From: an uncultured Eubacteriales bacterium
Lineage (GTDB): Bacteria > Bacillota > Clostridia > Lachnospirales > Bianqueaceae
Direction: 5' to 3'
Assembly: GCA_900322165.1 (NCBI GenBank)
Contig: ONYR01000204.1
Span: 1-12,853 of the forward strand
DNA: 12,853 nt
Part shown: positions 6,429-12,850 of the stretch, one piece after another
How positions within the stretch are numbered: the stretch's first letter is position 1
Layout of the letters: each line of letters opens with the position of its first letter
Notes under the pieces: generated by a model
Database searches by the model: none
What the model was told of the DNA's origin: nothing
The model's input: only the letters and a program-made list of their open reading frames with translations
Program-made: the position numbers and the translations under genes

Positions 6429-6480
6429 GAGGAATTCCTCTGTCTGACTTCAGTATACCACGTTTTGAACGGTACTGAAG
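6429..6480 (-). promoter_or_regulatory. Promoter and operator-like palindromes of the EF-hand-like gene
   Basis: On the minus strand the extended -10 TGGTATACT (6460-6452) is preceded by a weak -35, TTCAGT (6479-6474). Perfect 8-bp inverted arms, CTTCAGTA (6448-6455) and TACTGAAG (6473-6480), 17 bp apart, lie over the -10 and -35 regions. A 12-bp perfect palindrome, GAGGAATTCCTC (6429-6440), lies just downstream of the predicted start. Either palindrome could be an operator. Confidence 0.5.
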
Positions 6481-6537
6481 AATTTTTTCTTTCAGGTTTC
6501 GCGCTACAGCGACGCTTTTTCGGCCGCGAGCCCTTGC

Positions 6538-8475
6538 TCAGGTTGCCTGATTCAGCGTTGCACCGAGGAAGCGCGGATCATGTTTGACGGCGGAGCCGAA
6601 AACACTAAGCACGCGGAACACGTCGAGCCCGGACTGATCGACCATTTCATGACGAGTCACAAGATCCGTGAAATCATGGTCAAAGAGGTCGATCGCCTCC
6701 GCATCCTCTCCGGCCGTCAGGTGGAGGAGGATCTGCGTGTAAAGATCGGTGTAGAGCGTGAAGAAGAGCAGTTCCTCCCACATGTGCTGCTGCGCCTCGG
6801 AGGAGACCGGGGTGTGGTCAGCGTAGAGTTCGGTCAGCTCATCGAGAAGACCGCTGACGTTCTCAAGCTGCGCGTGATACTCCGGATCGATCCAAGGACG
6901 CTGGTGAAGCACATAATCGACATGGAAGCAGTCCGAAAGCTTCTCCATCACGGCAAGGACATCCTTGCCCGAAGCGCCGTAGCAGGCTTCGTAGTACTCC
7001 GCAGCGAGCGCTTCGTAGGTGAGCGACGTGTCCGCGGAGACGCGAGCCATCACGTAGCCGGCGAGTCCGTTCGGGAAGTGCGCGCGGAGCTCCTGGCAGC
7101 TGTTGATTCCTTTCATCTTCAGACGCTTCGCATCCTTCAGATCGCGGACGATGATGCGGGAAAGGTTGATATAGGTCGGGTCGCCGTAGTGCGCGCGGCC
7201 CATGTAGTAATCGTAGTCGAAGCAGTCACTGCCGCCCGTGGCTTCCTGCCAGCCCTTAAGGAGAGTCAGGTTGTTGGGAAGATCCTTCGGGAAGGGCGTT
7301 TTGTTGAGCTCAAGCGGGATCTCCTCCGGAAGGGACTGCACCTCGTCGAATGCATGCTCAAAGGTGCGGTAGATCGGCGCGAACATCAGGACAAAGCGGC
7401 CCGGATTGTTCAGATGGCTGACAACCGGCGGCCAGAGAAGATCGACGTACATCAGCATGACAAGCTTAACATCAAGACCGGCCGCAGTGAGGGCCGCATC
7501 GACATCATTTAAAAGATCAATGTAGTGATCGGAGGGACGAGGCTGCTTCCCGTTCCGAAGCGCGTTGCAGGCTTCGCATTCACAGGAATTGTGCGAACCA
7601 TCCGCGAGCCACAGATGCAGGTAGTCGGTCGCAGGATTCTTGGAAACATAGTCGACGACCGCCGCTGCGTAGCGAGCTCGCGCTTCCGGATTGGAAAGGC
7701 AGAGGTTCGTGTTCGTCGGCACACCGTAGTAGAGCTCACGCTTGCCGCCGACTTCTGCGATCAGCGAGCGGGTCACCTCGTCAAACTCTTTTTCCTCGGT
7801 GTCCCAGCCGGTCGCCTCGCAGCCAAGCACCTTGCTTGTCCAGCCGTGCCCGACCCGATGCTGCAGGATACCGCGCTTTTCCATGGCTTCGCTCAGATAC
7901 GGCATGAGGCGCATGGAGTCCGCCATTTTCCAGTCGACGGGCGGGAGAAGCGGATTCTTCTGGTGGGAATAGTAGCGCTCAAGAAAGGTCTGCGGATATT
8001 CGAACTGAAGGAAGAAGCTGTTATACCCCACCTTCGGCGACCAGTCGATAAAATCCAAAATGTTCTCGACCGAATCCGCGCCCTCAAGGCAGACCCCGCG
8101 GTGACGCAGAGAAGCGGTAAAACGCTCCTTCGCTCGGTAATCGGAAGGGGAGAGCTTGACCGGAACGACCTCATGCGCCGGACCGGGGCGCAGGAACGCA
8201 CAGCCGATCATGGTCAGGTAGCGGTAGGCACCAAGCAAGACCGAGCGGTCGTTCCCGCCAAGGATGATCCCGCCGTCCGGCTCCACATCGATGAGATACT
8301 GATCATCGAGCGACGGATCGGCGACCTTCTCAAAACCGTAGACGGCAAGGTCAGCGCGCCCGATCAAAAGGCGGATCGCCGGCGCGCCCATGCGGGTCAG
8401 GTAGCGCGTCAGCTCTTCTTTGGCAAACAGGATGACGGGCGAGGTCTCGGACGGATTCATCAAACGGATTTCCAT
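6538..8475 (-). CDS. DUF4838 family glycoside-hydrolase-like protein
   Basis: 645 residues, without a signal peptide, so probably intracellular. The N-terminal region (about 1-105) has the small-domain pattern seen before the barrel in GH20/GH67-like enzymes: GGIILGGNDRSVLLGAYRYL, then GCAFLRPG. The central region (about 120-440) looks like the TIM-barrel part of DUF4838 proteins, with HLWLADG (287-293) directly before the cysteine cluster CECEAC (298-303) and FDYDYY (419-424) later; the C-terminal third is helical. The family has no settled activity that I can name. Lying near uxuA, uxuB and kdgK it may release glucuronate from imported oligosaccharides, as intracellular alpha-glucuronidases do; this is inference. 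The start is supported by AAAGGAG. It is probably co-transcribed with the TPR gene upstream, and no clear terminator follows. Confidence 0.75.
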   Translation of the reverse strand: MEIRLMNPSETSPVILFAKEELTRYLTRMGAPAIRLLIGRADLAVYGFEKVADPSLDDQYLIDVEPDGGIILGGNDRSVLLGAYRYLTMIGCAFLRPGPAHEVVPVKLSPSDYRAKERFTASLRHRGVCLEGADSVENILDFIDWSPKVGYNSFFLQFEYPQTFLERYYSHQKNPLLPPVDWKMADSMRLMPYLSEAMEKRGILQHRVGHGWTSKVLGCEATGWDTEEKEFDEVTRSLIAEVGGKRELYYGVPTNTNLCLSNPEARARYAAAVVDYVSKNPATDYLHLWLADGSHNSCECEACNALRNGKQPRPSDHYIDLLNDVDAALTAAGLDVKLVMLMYVDLLWPPVVSHLNNPGRFVLMFAPIYRTFEHAFDEVQSLPEEIPLELNKTPFPKDLPNNLTLLKGWQEATGGSDCFDYDYYMGRAHYGDPTYINLSRIIVRDLKDAKRLKMKGINSCQELRAHFPNGLAGYVMARVSADTSLTYEALAAEYYEACYGASGKDVLAVMEKLSDCFHVDYVLHQRPWIDPEYHAQLENVSGLLDELTELYADHTPVSSEAQQHMWEELLFFTLYTDLYTQILLHLTAGEDAEAIDLFDHDFTDLVTRHEMVDQSGLDVFRVLSVFGSAVKHDPRFLGATLNQAT

Positions 8476-8537
8476 GACAATCTCCTTTGTCGATAGGATT
8501 TGCGGACATCGAAATCAAAAACGGACAGAGGGCTTGC

Positions 8538-9362
8538 TTACTCGCGGTATTCTTTCAGTTTTTCTTCAATGGTCTCCTTGGCGATGACGTTCAGGCCGGT
8601 GATCGGGCAGCGCAGGGCGGCTTCAAAATAGTCACGCGCAGCCTCGGTATCACCGTCACGCTCGGCGAGCAGACCAAGATAATACTTTGTGGAAGCCATG
8701 TTGTCCTTCAGCTCGATCGCCTTGTCAAACAGCTCCTTGGCTTCCTCATAATTGCCCTGTTTGTAGGCGATCATGCCAAGGTTATCATAGGCCGGACCGG
8801 AATCCGCCTGCTCCTTGAGAGCTTCCTGCGTAACCGCGTCAGCCTTCTCAAAATCACCCTTTTCGATATACAGGAAGCCAAGCGCGGTGTAGAAGTCCGC
8901 GTCAAGAATGTCGTAATCCTCACGCATCAGCTCCATCGTGGAGATCGCGGTATCAAGGTCGCCGGTCTTCCAGTAACCGTAAGCCGTGTCCTGACGCGCG
9001 ATCTTGAGAAGCGTCGGATTGAGCCCCGGCGCAACGAGAACGTCCTGCATGACCTTCAGCGCCTTCTCATACTGCGAACGCTCGAGAAGCTGAATGCCGT
9101 AGGCGAGCATCGGCCCAGGCACCACGCCGCCTTTCTTGTAAGCATACTCATAGCAGGCGAACGCCGCATCATACTTGTGCGGGCCGGCCTGCAGGAAATA
9201 TCCGATAAACGCTACCGTCTTCGGCAGCTTGATAAGCGCGTACAGGATCAGGTAAGCGAAGGTCCCGAGCACCAGATACCAACCGTTCAGGTTCAGGATC
9301 ATGCCGACCATCATCAAAACAACATAGAGTGCCAGGAAAAAGTGCTTTTTAAGCCAGTCCAT
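8538..9362 (-). CDS. Membrane-anchored TPR-repeat protein
   Basis: 274 residues. Two hydrophobic segments at the N-terminus (about 8-24 and 28-46), separated by NLNGW, form a hairpin membrane anchor. After K46-K49 the chain continues as about five tetratricopeptide units (roughly 88-110, 124-146, 157-184, 190-218, 225-252); the clearest is DNLGMIAYKQGNYEEAKELF. TPR domains bind partner proteins; with two membrane passes the repeats should face the cytoplasm. Substrate and partner are unknown. AAGGAG lies 8 nt before the ATG. The 62-bp gap to the DUF4838 gene, on the same strand and without a terminator, suggests one transcript. Confidence 0.85.
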   Translation of the reverse strand: MDWLKKHFFLALYVVLMMVGMILNLNGWYLVLGTFAYLILYALIKLPKTVAFIGYFLQAGPHKYDAAFACYEYAYKKGGVVPGPMLAYGIQLLERSQYEKALKVMQDVLVAPGLNPTLLKIARQDTAYGYWKTGDLDTAISTMELMREDYDILDADFYTALGFLYIEKGDFEKADAVTQEALKEQADSGPAYDNLGMIAYKQGNYEEAKELFDKAIELKDNMASTKYYLGLLAERDGDTEAARDYFEAALRCPITGLNVIAKETIEEKLKEYRE

Positions 9363-9435
9363 AGAAAAACTCCTTGATCAAATCGAAATGCAAAGGAAAG
9401 CGTCGCCTTCGCGAAGAGCAAAGCGCGATGCGAAA

Positions 9436-9444
9436 ATTATACCA
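9436..9444 (-). promoter_or_regulatory. Extended -10 promoter of the TPR/DUF4838 genes
   Basis: On the minus strand TGGTATAAT, a perfect extended -10, lies in the 100-bp gap after the HxlR-family gene. No good -35 is present at 16-18 bp, as is common with extended -10 promoters. The leader holds the palindrome CTTCGCGAAG (9407-9416). Confidence 0.5.
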
Positions 9445-9462
9445 TAAAGCGGTTGGAATGTG

Positions 9463-9864
9463 TTACTCCACAGGATTTTCCGCAGGAGCCTTTGAAAGAT
9501 CCTTCTCGTGCTTGAATCCCCAGACCATGATCGCGTAGAAAACGGGCAGCAGGTCACGGCCCATCTCCGAGAACGAATACTCCACATGCGGCGGGATCTC
9601 GTTGAACTGCTCACGCACGATCAGTCCGTCCTTCTCCAGATCGCGAAGCGTGCTTGTCAGCATCGTGTTCGTGATGCCGGGCAGCTCTTTTTTCAGCTCG
9701 CCGAAGCGGATATGATCATGAATGCAGAACTCATAGAGCACCTGCGTTTTCCATTTCCCCTGCAGCATCAGAAGCAAAGGGGTCACCGGGCAGTTGCCAT
9801 CCTCGGTGACAATGCCTTCCTTCACCTTTACGAGATAGTCCTCGTACGACATGTACTCTTTCAT
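9463..9864 (-). CDS. HxlR-family winged-helix transcriptional regulator
   Basis: 133 residues, the normal length of this small DNA-binding family, which acts as a dimer. Diagnostic features: NCPVTPLLLMLQGKWKTQVL (24-43) with conserved C25, the recognition region FGELKKELPGITNTMLTSTL (54-73), and the wing YSFSEMGRDLLPV (96-108). In studied relatives (YodB, HypR, CatR) an N-terminal cysteine senses electrophiles or disulfide stress; C25 is the candidate here. GGAGG lies upstream of ATG 9864. The gene is divergent from the SPL-family cassette, and a palindrome covers both promoters, so it probably represses itself and the cassette. That target is inferred from layout. Confidence 0.9.
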   Translation of the reverse strand: MKEYMSYEDYLVKVKEGIVTEDGNCPVTPLLLMLQGKWKTQVLYEFCIHDHIRFGELKKELPGITNTMLTSTLRDLEKDGLIVREQFNEIPPHVEYSFSEMGRDLLPVFYAIMVWGFKHEKDLSKAPAENPVE

Positions 9865-9911
9865 TTCAGCCTCCGGTATAAAAAGTGTACCATGTTAGAA
9901 ATTTCTGCGTA

Positions 9912-9962
9912 CTTGAAAAACATTTCAAGAGTTAGTATAATTTTTATACTATAGATTGTCAA
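9912..9962. promoter_or_regulatory. Interleaved divergent promoters with two palindromes
   Basis: Plus strand: TTGAAA (9913-9918), 17 bp, TATAAT (9936-9941), reading into the SPL-family cassette. Minus strand: TTGACA (9962-9957), 17 bp, TATACT (9939-9934), reading into the HxlR-family gene. The two -10 boxes share bases 9936-9939, so polymerase cannot hold both at once. A palindrome, AGTATAATTTTTATACT (9934-9950), covers both -10 boxes; a second, CTTGAAA/TTTCAAG (9912-9918 and 9923-9929), covers the plus-strand -35. Confidence 0.75.
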
Positions 9963-9986
9963 GTCCGAAAGGCGGCCCGGACCGCG

Positions 9987-10007
9987 GGGTGCTGCACCCA
10001 TTTTTAT
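9987..10007 (+). terminator. Possible leader attenuator before the SPL-family gene
   Basis: A GC-rich 5-bp stem, GGGTG/CACCC (9987-9991 and 9995-9999), is followed by ATTTTTAT, before the ribosome binding site. An alternative upstream stem, GTCCG/CGGAC (9963-9967 and 9978-9982), is also possible. Short stems, so weak evidence. Confidence 0.25.
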
Positions 10008-10023
10008 ATACAGGAGAAGAGCC

Positions 10024-10905
10024 ATGAAGGTAAATGAAATCGAAGTGAAAAGCGTAATGACCAAGTCCAACCTCCCGGTCTCGGATTTTTCGGTCAACCC
10101 GTACGTCGGCTGCACCCATGCGTGTAAGTACTGCTACGCGTCTTTCATGAAGCGCTTCACCAACCATCCGGAGCCGTGGGGCGATTTTGTGGACGTCAAA
10201 TACTGGCCGGAGATCAAGCACCCTGAAAAGTACGCCGGGAAGGAAGCCTTCTTCGGTTCGGTCACCGACTGCTACCAGCCGCTTGAAGCCAAATACAAGC
10301 GGACCCGCGCGCTCCTTGAGCAGCTGCAGGGAAGCGGGGTCAGTATCAGCATCGCAACCAAATCCGACCTCGTGCTTCGCGACCTCGACCTTATCAAGAC
10401 CTTCCCGAACGCCCGTGTCTCGTTCTCAATCAACACCCTCGATGAGGATTTCCGTAAAGAGATGGACCGCGGTGTCTCGATCGAGCGCCGGCTTGCAGCC
10501 ATGAAAGCGTTCTATGAAGCGGGCGTTCAGACGACCTGTTTCATCTCTCCGATCTTCCCCGGCCTGACTGATCCAATCGAAATCATTGAGCGCGCGAAGA
10601 AGCAGTGCAACCTTGTCTGGCTTGAAAACCTGAACCTCCGCGGTGATTACCGCATACGCATTTTAGACTGGATTCACGAAAATCACCCAGAGCTTGATGA
10701 GCTCTACCACGAGATCTACTCCAAGAAATCCCGCGCCTACTGGACCGATCTCGATGAGAAAATGCGCGCATACACTGCCAAAGAGGGCATGCCGTATCTC
10801 CGTGATAATGATCAGCATCGCTCTGAGTTCGGCGATCCGCCGGTCGTCGTCAATTACTTCTATCACGAAGAGGTCAAGAAGTCCGCGAAAAAAGAGAAAA
10901 AATGA
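10024..10905 (+). CDS. SPL-family radical SAM protein (SplB-like)
   Basis: 293 residues. NPYVGCTHACKYCYA (25-39) holds the [4Fe-4S] motif C30-x3-C34-x2-C37 in the form typical of the COG1533 spore-photoproduct-lyase-like family, and GSVTDCYQPLE (78-88) matches the family's second conserved block. The remainder is a radical SAM barrel (ISIATKS, ARVSFSINTLD, TTCFISPIFPGLTD). It is shorter than true spore photoproduct lyase, so the substrate is unlikely to be spore DNA lesions and remains unknown. The C-terminus is lysine-rich (KKSAKKEKK), which could contact nucleic acid. AGGAGAAG lies before the ATG. It is the first gene of a three-gene cassette; its stop overlaps the next start (ATGA at 10902-10905), implying translational coupling. 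Confidence 0.85.
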   Translation: MKVNEIEVKSVMTKSNLPVSDFSVNPYVGCTHACKYCYASFMKRFTNHPEPWGDFVDVKYWPEIKHPEKYAGKEAFFGSVTDCYQPLEAKYKRTRALLEQLQGSGVSISIATKSDLVLRDLDLIKTFPNARVSFSINTLDEDFRKEMDRGVSIERRLAAMKAFYEAGVQTTCFISPIFPGLTDPIEIIERAKKQCNLVWLENLNLRGDYRIRILDWIHENHPELDELYHEIYSKKSRAYWTDLDEKMRAYTAKEGMPYLRDNDQHRSEFGDPPVVVNYFYHEEVKKSAKKEKK

Positions 10906-11672
10906 ATTACGCAAAAAAGATCTTCGCCTATGTGAAGAAAAAATACGGGATCGAACCGGACTACCCGCTGCCGACCGCGCCAGACTTCCCAGTCCTACGT
11001 CACCCGGACAACCGAAAGTGGTTCGCGATCATGATGGATGTTCCGAGGGATAGGCTTGGCCTAGACGGAGAGGGCCGAGCCGACGTGATCAATGTCAAGC
11101 TCGGGGATCCTTTCTATGCCGAAAACCTGATTCACAAAGAGGGGTATTTCAAAGGATATCATCTCAATAAAGGCAACTGGATCACGGTCCTGATTGACGG
11201 AACCGTTCCGCTTAAAGAAATCTGCCGCCTGATCGATGAAAGCTACCTGGTGACGGCCTCGGAGCATACCAAAAAAGCCTTCCGCAAGCCGAAGGAGTGG
11301 CTTGTCCCCGCAAACCCGAAATACTACGACATCGAGCACGCCTTCGACTCAGAGGATGAGATCGACTGGAAGCAGGGCAGAGGCATTCAGACGGGCGACA
11401 CAGTCTATCTCTACGTCGCAGCGCCGGTCTCCGCGATCCTGTTTCGCTGCCTTGTCACCGAAACCGACATCCCATACCGCTATGTTGACCATGCATTGAC
11501 CATCACAGCCTTGATGAAGCTGAAGCTGACAAAGCGCTACGCGCCGGACCGTTTTACCTTCGAAAAGCTGAAGACAAAGTATGATATCATGGCCGTGCGA
11601 GGCCCGCGCAGCGTGCCTTCCAGTCTGAGCAAAGCGCTGAAACGGGAAGAGAAAAAGCCAAACAATAAGTAA
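10902..11672 (+). CDS. MmcQ/YjbR-family protein fused to a PUA/EVE-like domain
   Basis: 256 residues in two parts. Residues 1-125 match MmcQ/YjbR (DUF419, CyaY-like fold, thought to bind DNA): HPDNRKWFAIMMDVPRDRLG (34-53), DVINVKLGDPF (61-71), GYHLNKGNWITVLIDG (85-100) and a terminal DESYLVTA. Residues about 134-240 form another domain: YYDIEHAF, GIQTGDTVYLYVAAPVSAIL (161-180) and the end VRGPRSVPSSL (232-242). The GDxVYLYV-APxSxI pattern resembles EVE/PUA-like domains that bind modified bases; this second assignment is tentative. The C-terminus is basic. The start overlaps the stop of the SPL-family gene by the ATGA arrangement, and the Gp37/Gp68-like gene begins 26 bp later, so all three are probably one operon. 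Confidence 0.75.
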   Translation: MNYAKKIFAYVKKKYGIEPDYPLPTAPDFPVLRHPDNRKWFAIMMDVPRDRLGLDGEGRADVINVKLGDPFYAENLIHKEGYFKGYHLNKGNWITVLIDGTVPLKEICRLIDESYLVTASEHTKKAFRKPKEWLVPANPKYYDIEHAFDSEDEIDWKQGRGIQTGDTVYLYVAAPVSAILFRCLVTETDIPYRYVDHALTITALMKLKLTKRYAPDRFTFEKLKTKYDIMAVRGPRSVPSSLSKALKREEKKPNNK

Positions 11673-11698
11673 AAATCGAAGAAAGTGAGGTGGTCTTC

Positions 11699-12568
11699 AT
11701 GCATGATATCTGGAACCCGTGGCACGGCTGCGTCAAGTGCAGTGAAGGCTGCCAAAACTGTTACATGTACTACCTCGATGCGCTGCGCGACAAGAAGGGC
11801 AGCGACATTTACAAAACCAAAGCCGGTTTTCGCTACCCCCTCAGCAAAACGAGAGCGGGCGAGTACAAGGTCAAGAGCGGCGAGATGCTCCGCGTCTGCA
11901 TGACCTCCGACTTCTTCCTCGAGGAAGCCGATCCATGGCGCCAAGAGGCCTGAGAGATCATGCGCCAGCGTCCGGACGTCAAATTCTTCCTCCTAACCAA
12001 GCGCCCGGAACGCGTTGCGGACCATCTTCCCTACAACTGGGGCGATGGGTGGGAAAACGTCATGTTCAACGTCACCTGCGAAAACCAGCGCCGCGCCGAC
12101 GAACGCATCCCGATCCTCCTCGACCTCCCATTCAAACACAAGGGAATCATGTGCGCCCCCTTCATCGGCCCGGTCTCAATCAAAGAGTACCTCCCCAGCG
12201 GCCAGATCGAACAAGTCCTGTGCGACGGCGAAAACTACGGAGGAGCCCGCCCATGCCACTACGAATGGGTCAAAACGCTCCGCGAAGAATGCGAAGCATC
12301 GGGCGTCACCTTCGTCTTCTGCGGAACCGGCCGCCGCTTCGTCAAAGACGGAAAAACCTACCACCTCGAAGGCAGCCTCCAAACCGAACAAGCCCGCAAA
12401 TCCGGCCTCACCTACATCGGAGCACCGATCGACTTCAAACTCACCGATGAGTGGGGCTACCCGATTCCGGAAGAAAACCTCTACAAACCCCACTACGGCA
12501 AACGCTGCCAAACCTGCGGCATGCAGCCCATTTGTAATGGGTGCAGCGAGTGCGGGAAGTGCCAGTAA
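11699..12568 (+). pseudogene. Phage Gp37/Gp68-like (DUF5131) protein, interrupted by in-frame TGA
   Basis: The coding frame is continuous from ATG 11699 (after GAGGTGG) to TAA 12566-12568, except for one TGA at 11951-11953. The N-terminal part (84 residues) begins HDIWNPWHGC and holds C14-x3-C18-x2-C21, a radical-SAM-like motif, then TSDFFLEEADPWRQEA. The C-terminal part resumes in the same frame (EIMRQRPDVKFFLLTKRPER, GDGWENVMFNVTCENQRRAD, GGARPCHYEW) and ends in a cysteine-rich tail with six cysteines in 19 residues. Relatives have tryptophan where the TGA stands, so one G-to-A change from TGG explains it. ATG 11960, 6 nt after the TGA, could restart translation and give a 202-residue second piece (11960-12568). 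Function is unknown; it is the third gene of the cassette. Whether it is dead, split or read through cannot be told from sequence. Confidence 0.8.
11951..11953 (+). other. In-frame TGA at a conserved tryptophan position
   Basis: Context: WRQEA, TGA, EIMRQRP. The codon is followed by G and two codons later by ATG (11960); a weak AGAGG (11944-11948) lies 11 nt before that ATG. TGA is the normal stop of the PflX-like, uxuB and SPL-family genes here, and tryptophan is TGG elsewhere, including 11936-11938 in this gene, so the genetic code is standard. Confidence 0.9.
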
Positions 12569-12585
12569 AAGCATATACCTCTTCC

Positions 12586-12729
12586 AAAGGCTTCGGCTGG
12601 ATAACCCCAGCCCCTCTTTTTCGCTAGGGCTTCGGCGCGAGACGTAACCCCATGCCCCTCTTTCTCACTAGGGCTTCGGCGCGAGACGTAACCCCACGCC
12701 CCTCTTTCTCGCTAGGGCTTCGGCGCGAG
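12586..12729. repeat. 44-bp tandem repeat array
   Basis: Two full copies (12624-12667 and 12668-12711) differ at two of 44 bases. A third partial copy (12712-12729) and a degenerate shorter copy (12586-12623) flank them. Each unit starts CTAGGGCTTCGGCGCGAG and ends in a C/T-rich tract. Each can form a small hairpin, TCTCGC/GCGAGA, capped by CTTCGG, a UUCG-type tetraloop in RNA. No coding frame is supported here. Confidence 0.85.
12595..12621 (+). terminator. Probable terminator of the SPL/MmcQ/DUF5131 operon
   Basis: A 6-bp perfect stem, GGCTGG/CCAGCC (12595-12600 and 12607-12612), with a 6-nt loop is followed by CCTCTTTTT, 27 bp after the last stop codon. It coincides with the first degenerate copy of the 44-bp repeat array. 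Confidence 0.45.
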
Positions 12730-12798
12730 GGATATTCCTTATTCTTAAATTAGCTATTGGCGCGCCTGCAGAATCGCTCAAAAGAGGGGCGTGGGGTT
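12690..12798. repeat. 18-bp perfect inverted repeat linked to the 44-bp array
   Basis: The segment 12690-12707 (containing ACCCCACGCCCCTCTTT), the end of the last full 44-bp unit, is repeated in exact reverse complement at 12781-12798, 73 bp away. The pair encloses one copy of the 20-bp direct repeat. Confidence 0.85.
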
Positions 12799-12850
12799 TC
12801 CTGGGGTCTGTTGACGAAAGTATTGCAAGTTTGGCGCGCCTGCAGAATCG
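12757..12850. repeat. 20-bp direct repeat, two copies 74 bp apart
   Basis: TTGGCGCGCCTGCAGAATCG at 12757-12776 and again, identical, at 12831-12850, both followed by a pyrimidine and TC. It contains the palindromes GGCGCGCC and CTGCAG. The second copy ends 3 bases before the window does, so the array may continue. Confidence 0.85.

Noticed and set aside
8476..8491. Small hairpin GACAA/TTGTC around the ribosome binding site of the DUF4838 gene as a thermosensor
   Set aside because: The stem is only 5 bp, A/T-rich and leaves the AGGAG in the loop; too weak to claim regulation.
6580..8496. Two long plus-strand open frames opposite the DUF4838 gene
   Set aside because: No ribosome binding sites, compositions typical of antisense shadows, and the minus-strand protein has conserved blocks along its whole length.
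8487..9377. Plus-strand open frame opposite the TPR gene
   Set aside because: Arginine/valine-rich shadow; the minus-strand gene has clear TPR periodicity, membrane segments and a ribosome binding site.
11951..11953. TGA recoding as tryptophan or selenocysteine
   Set aside because: TGA serves as the normal stop for three genes in this window and tryptophan is encoded by TGG. Relatives have tryptophan, not cysteine, at the site, and no selenocysteine-type insertion hairpin was recognised after the codon.
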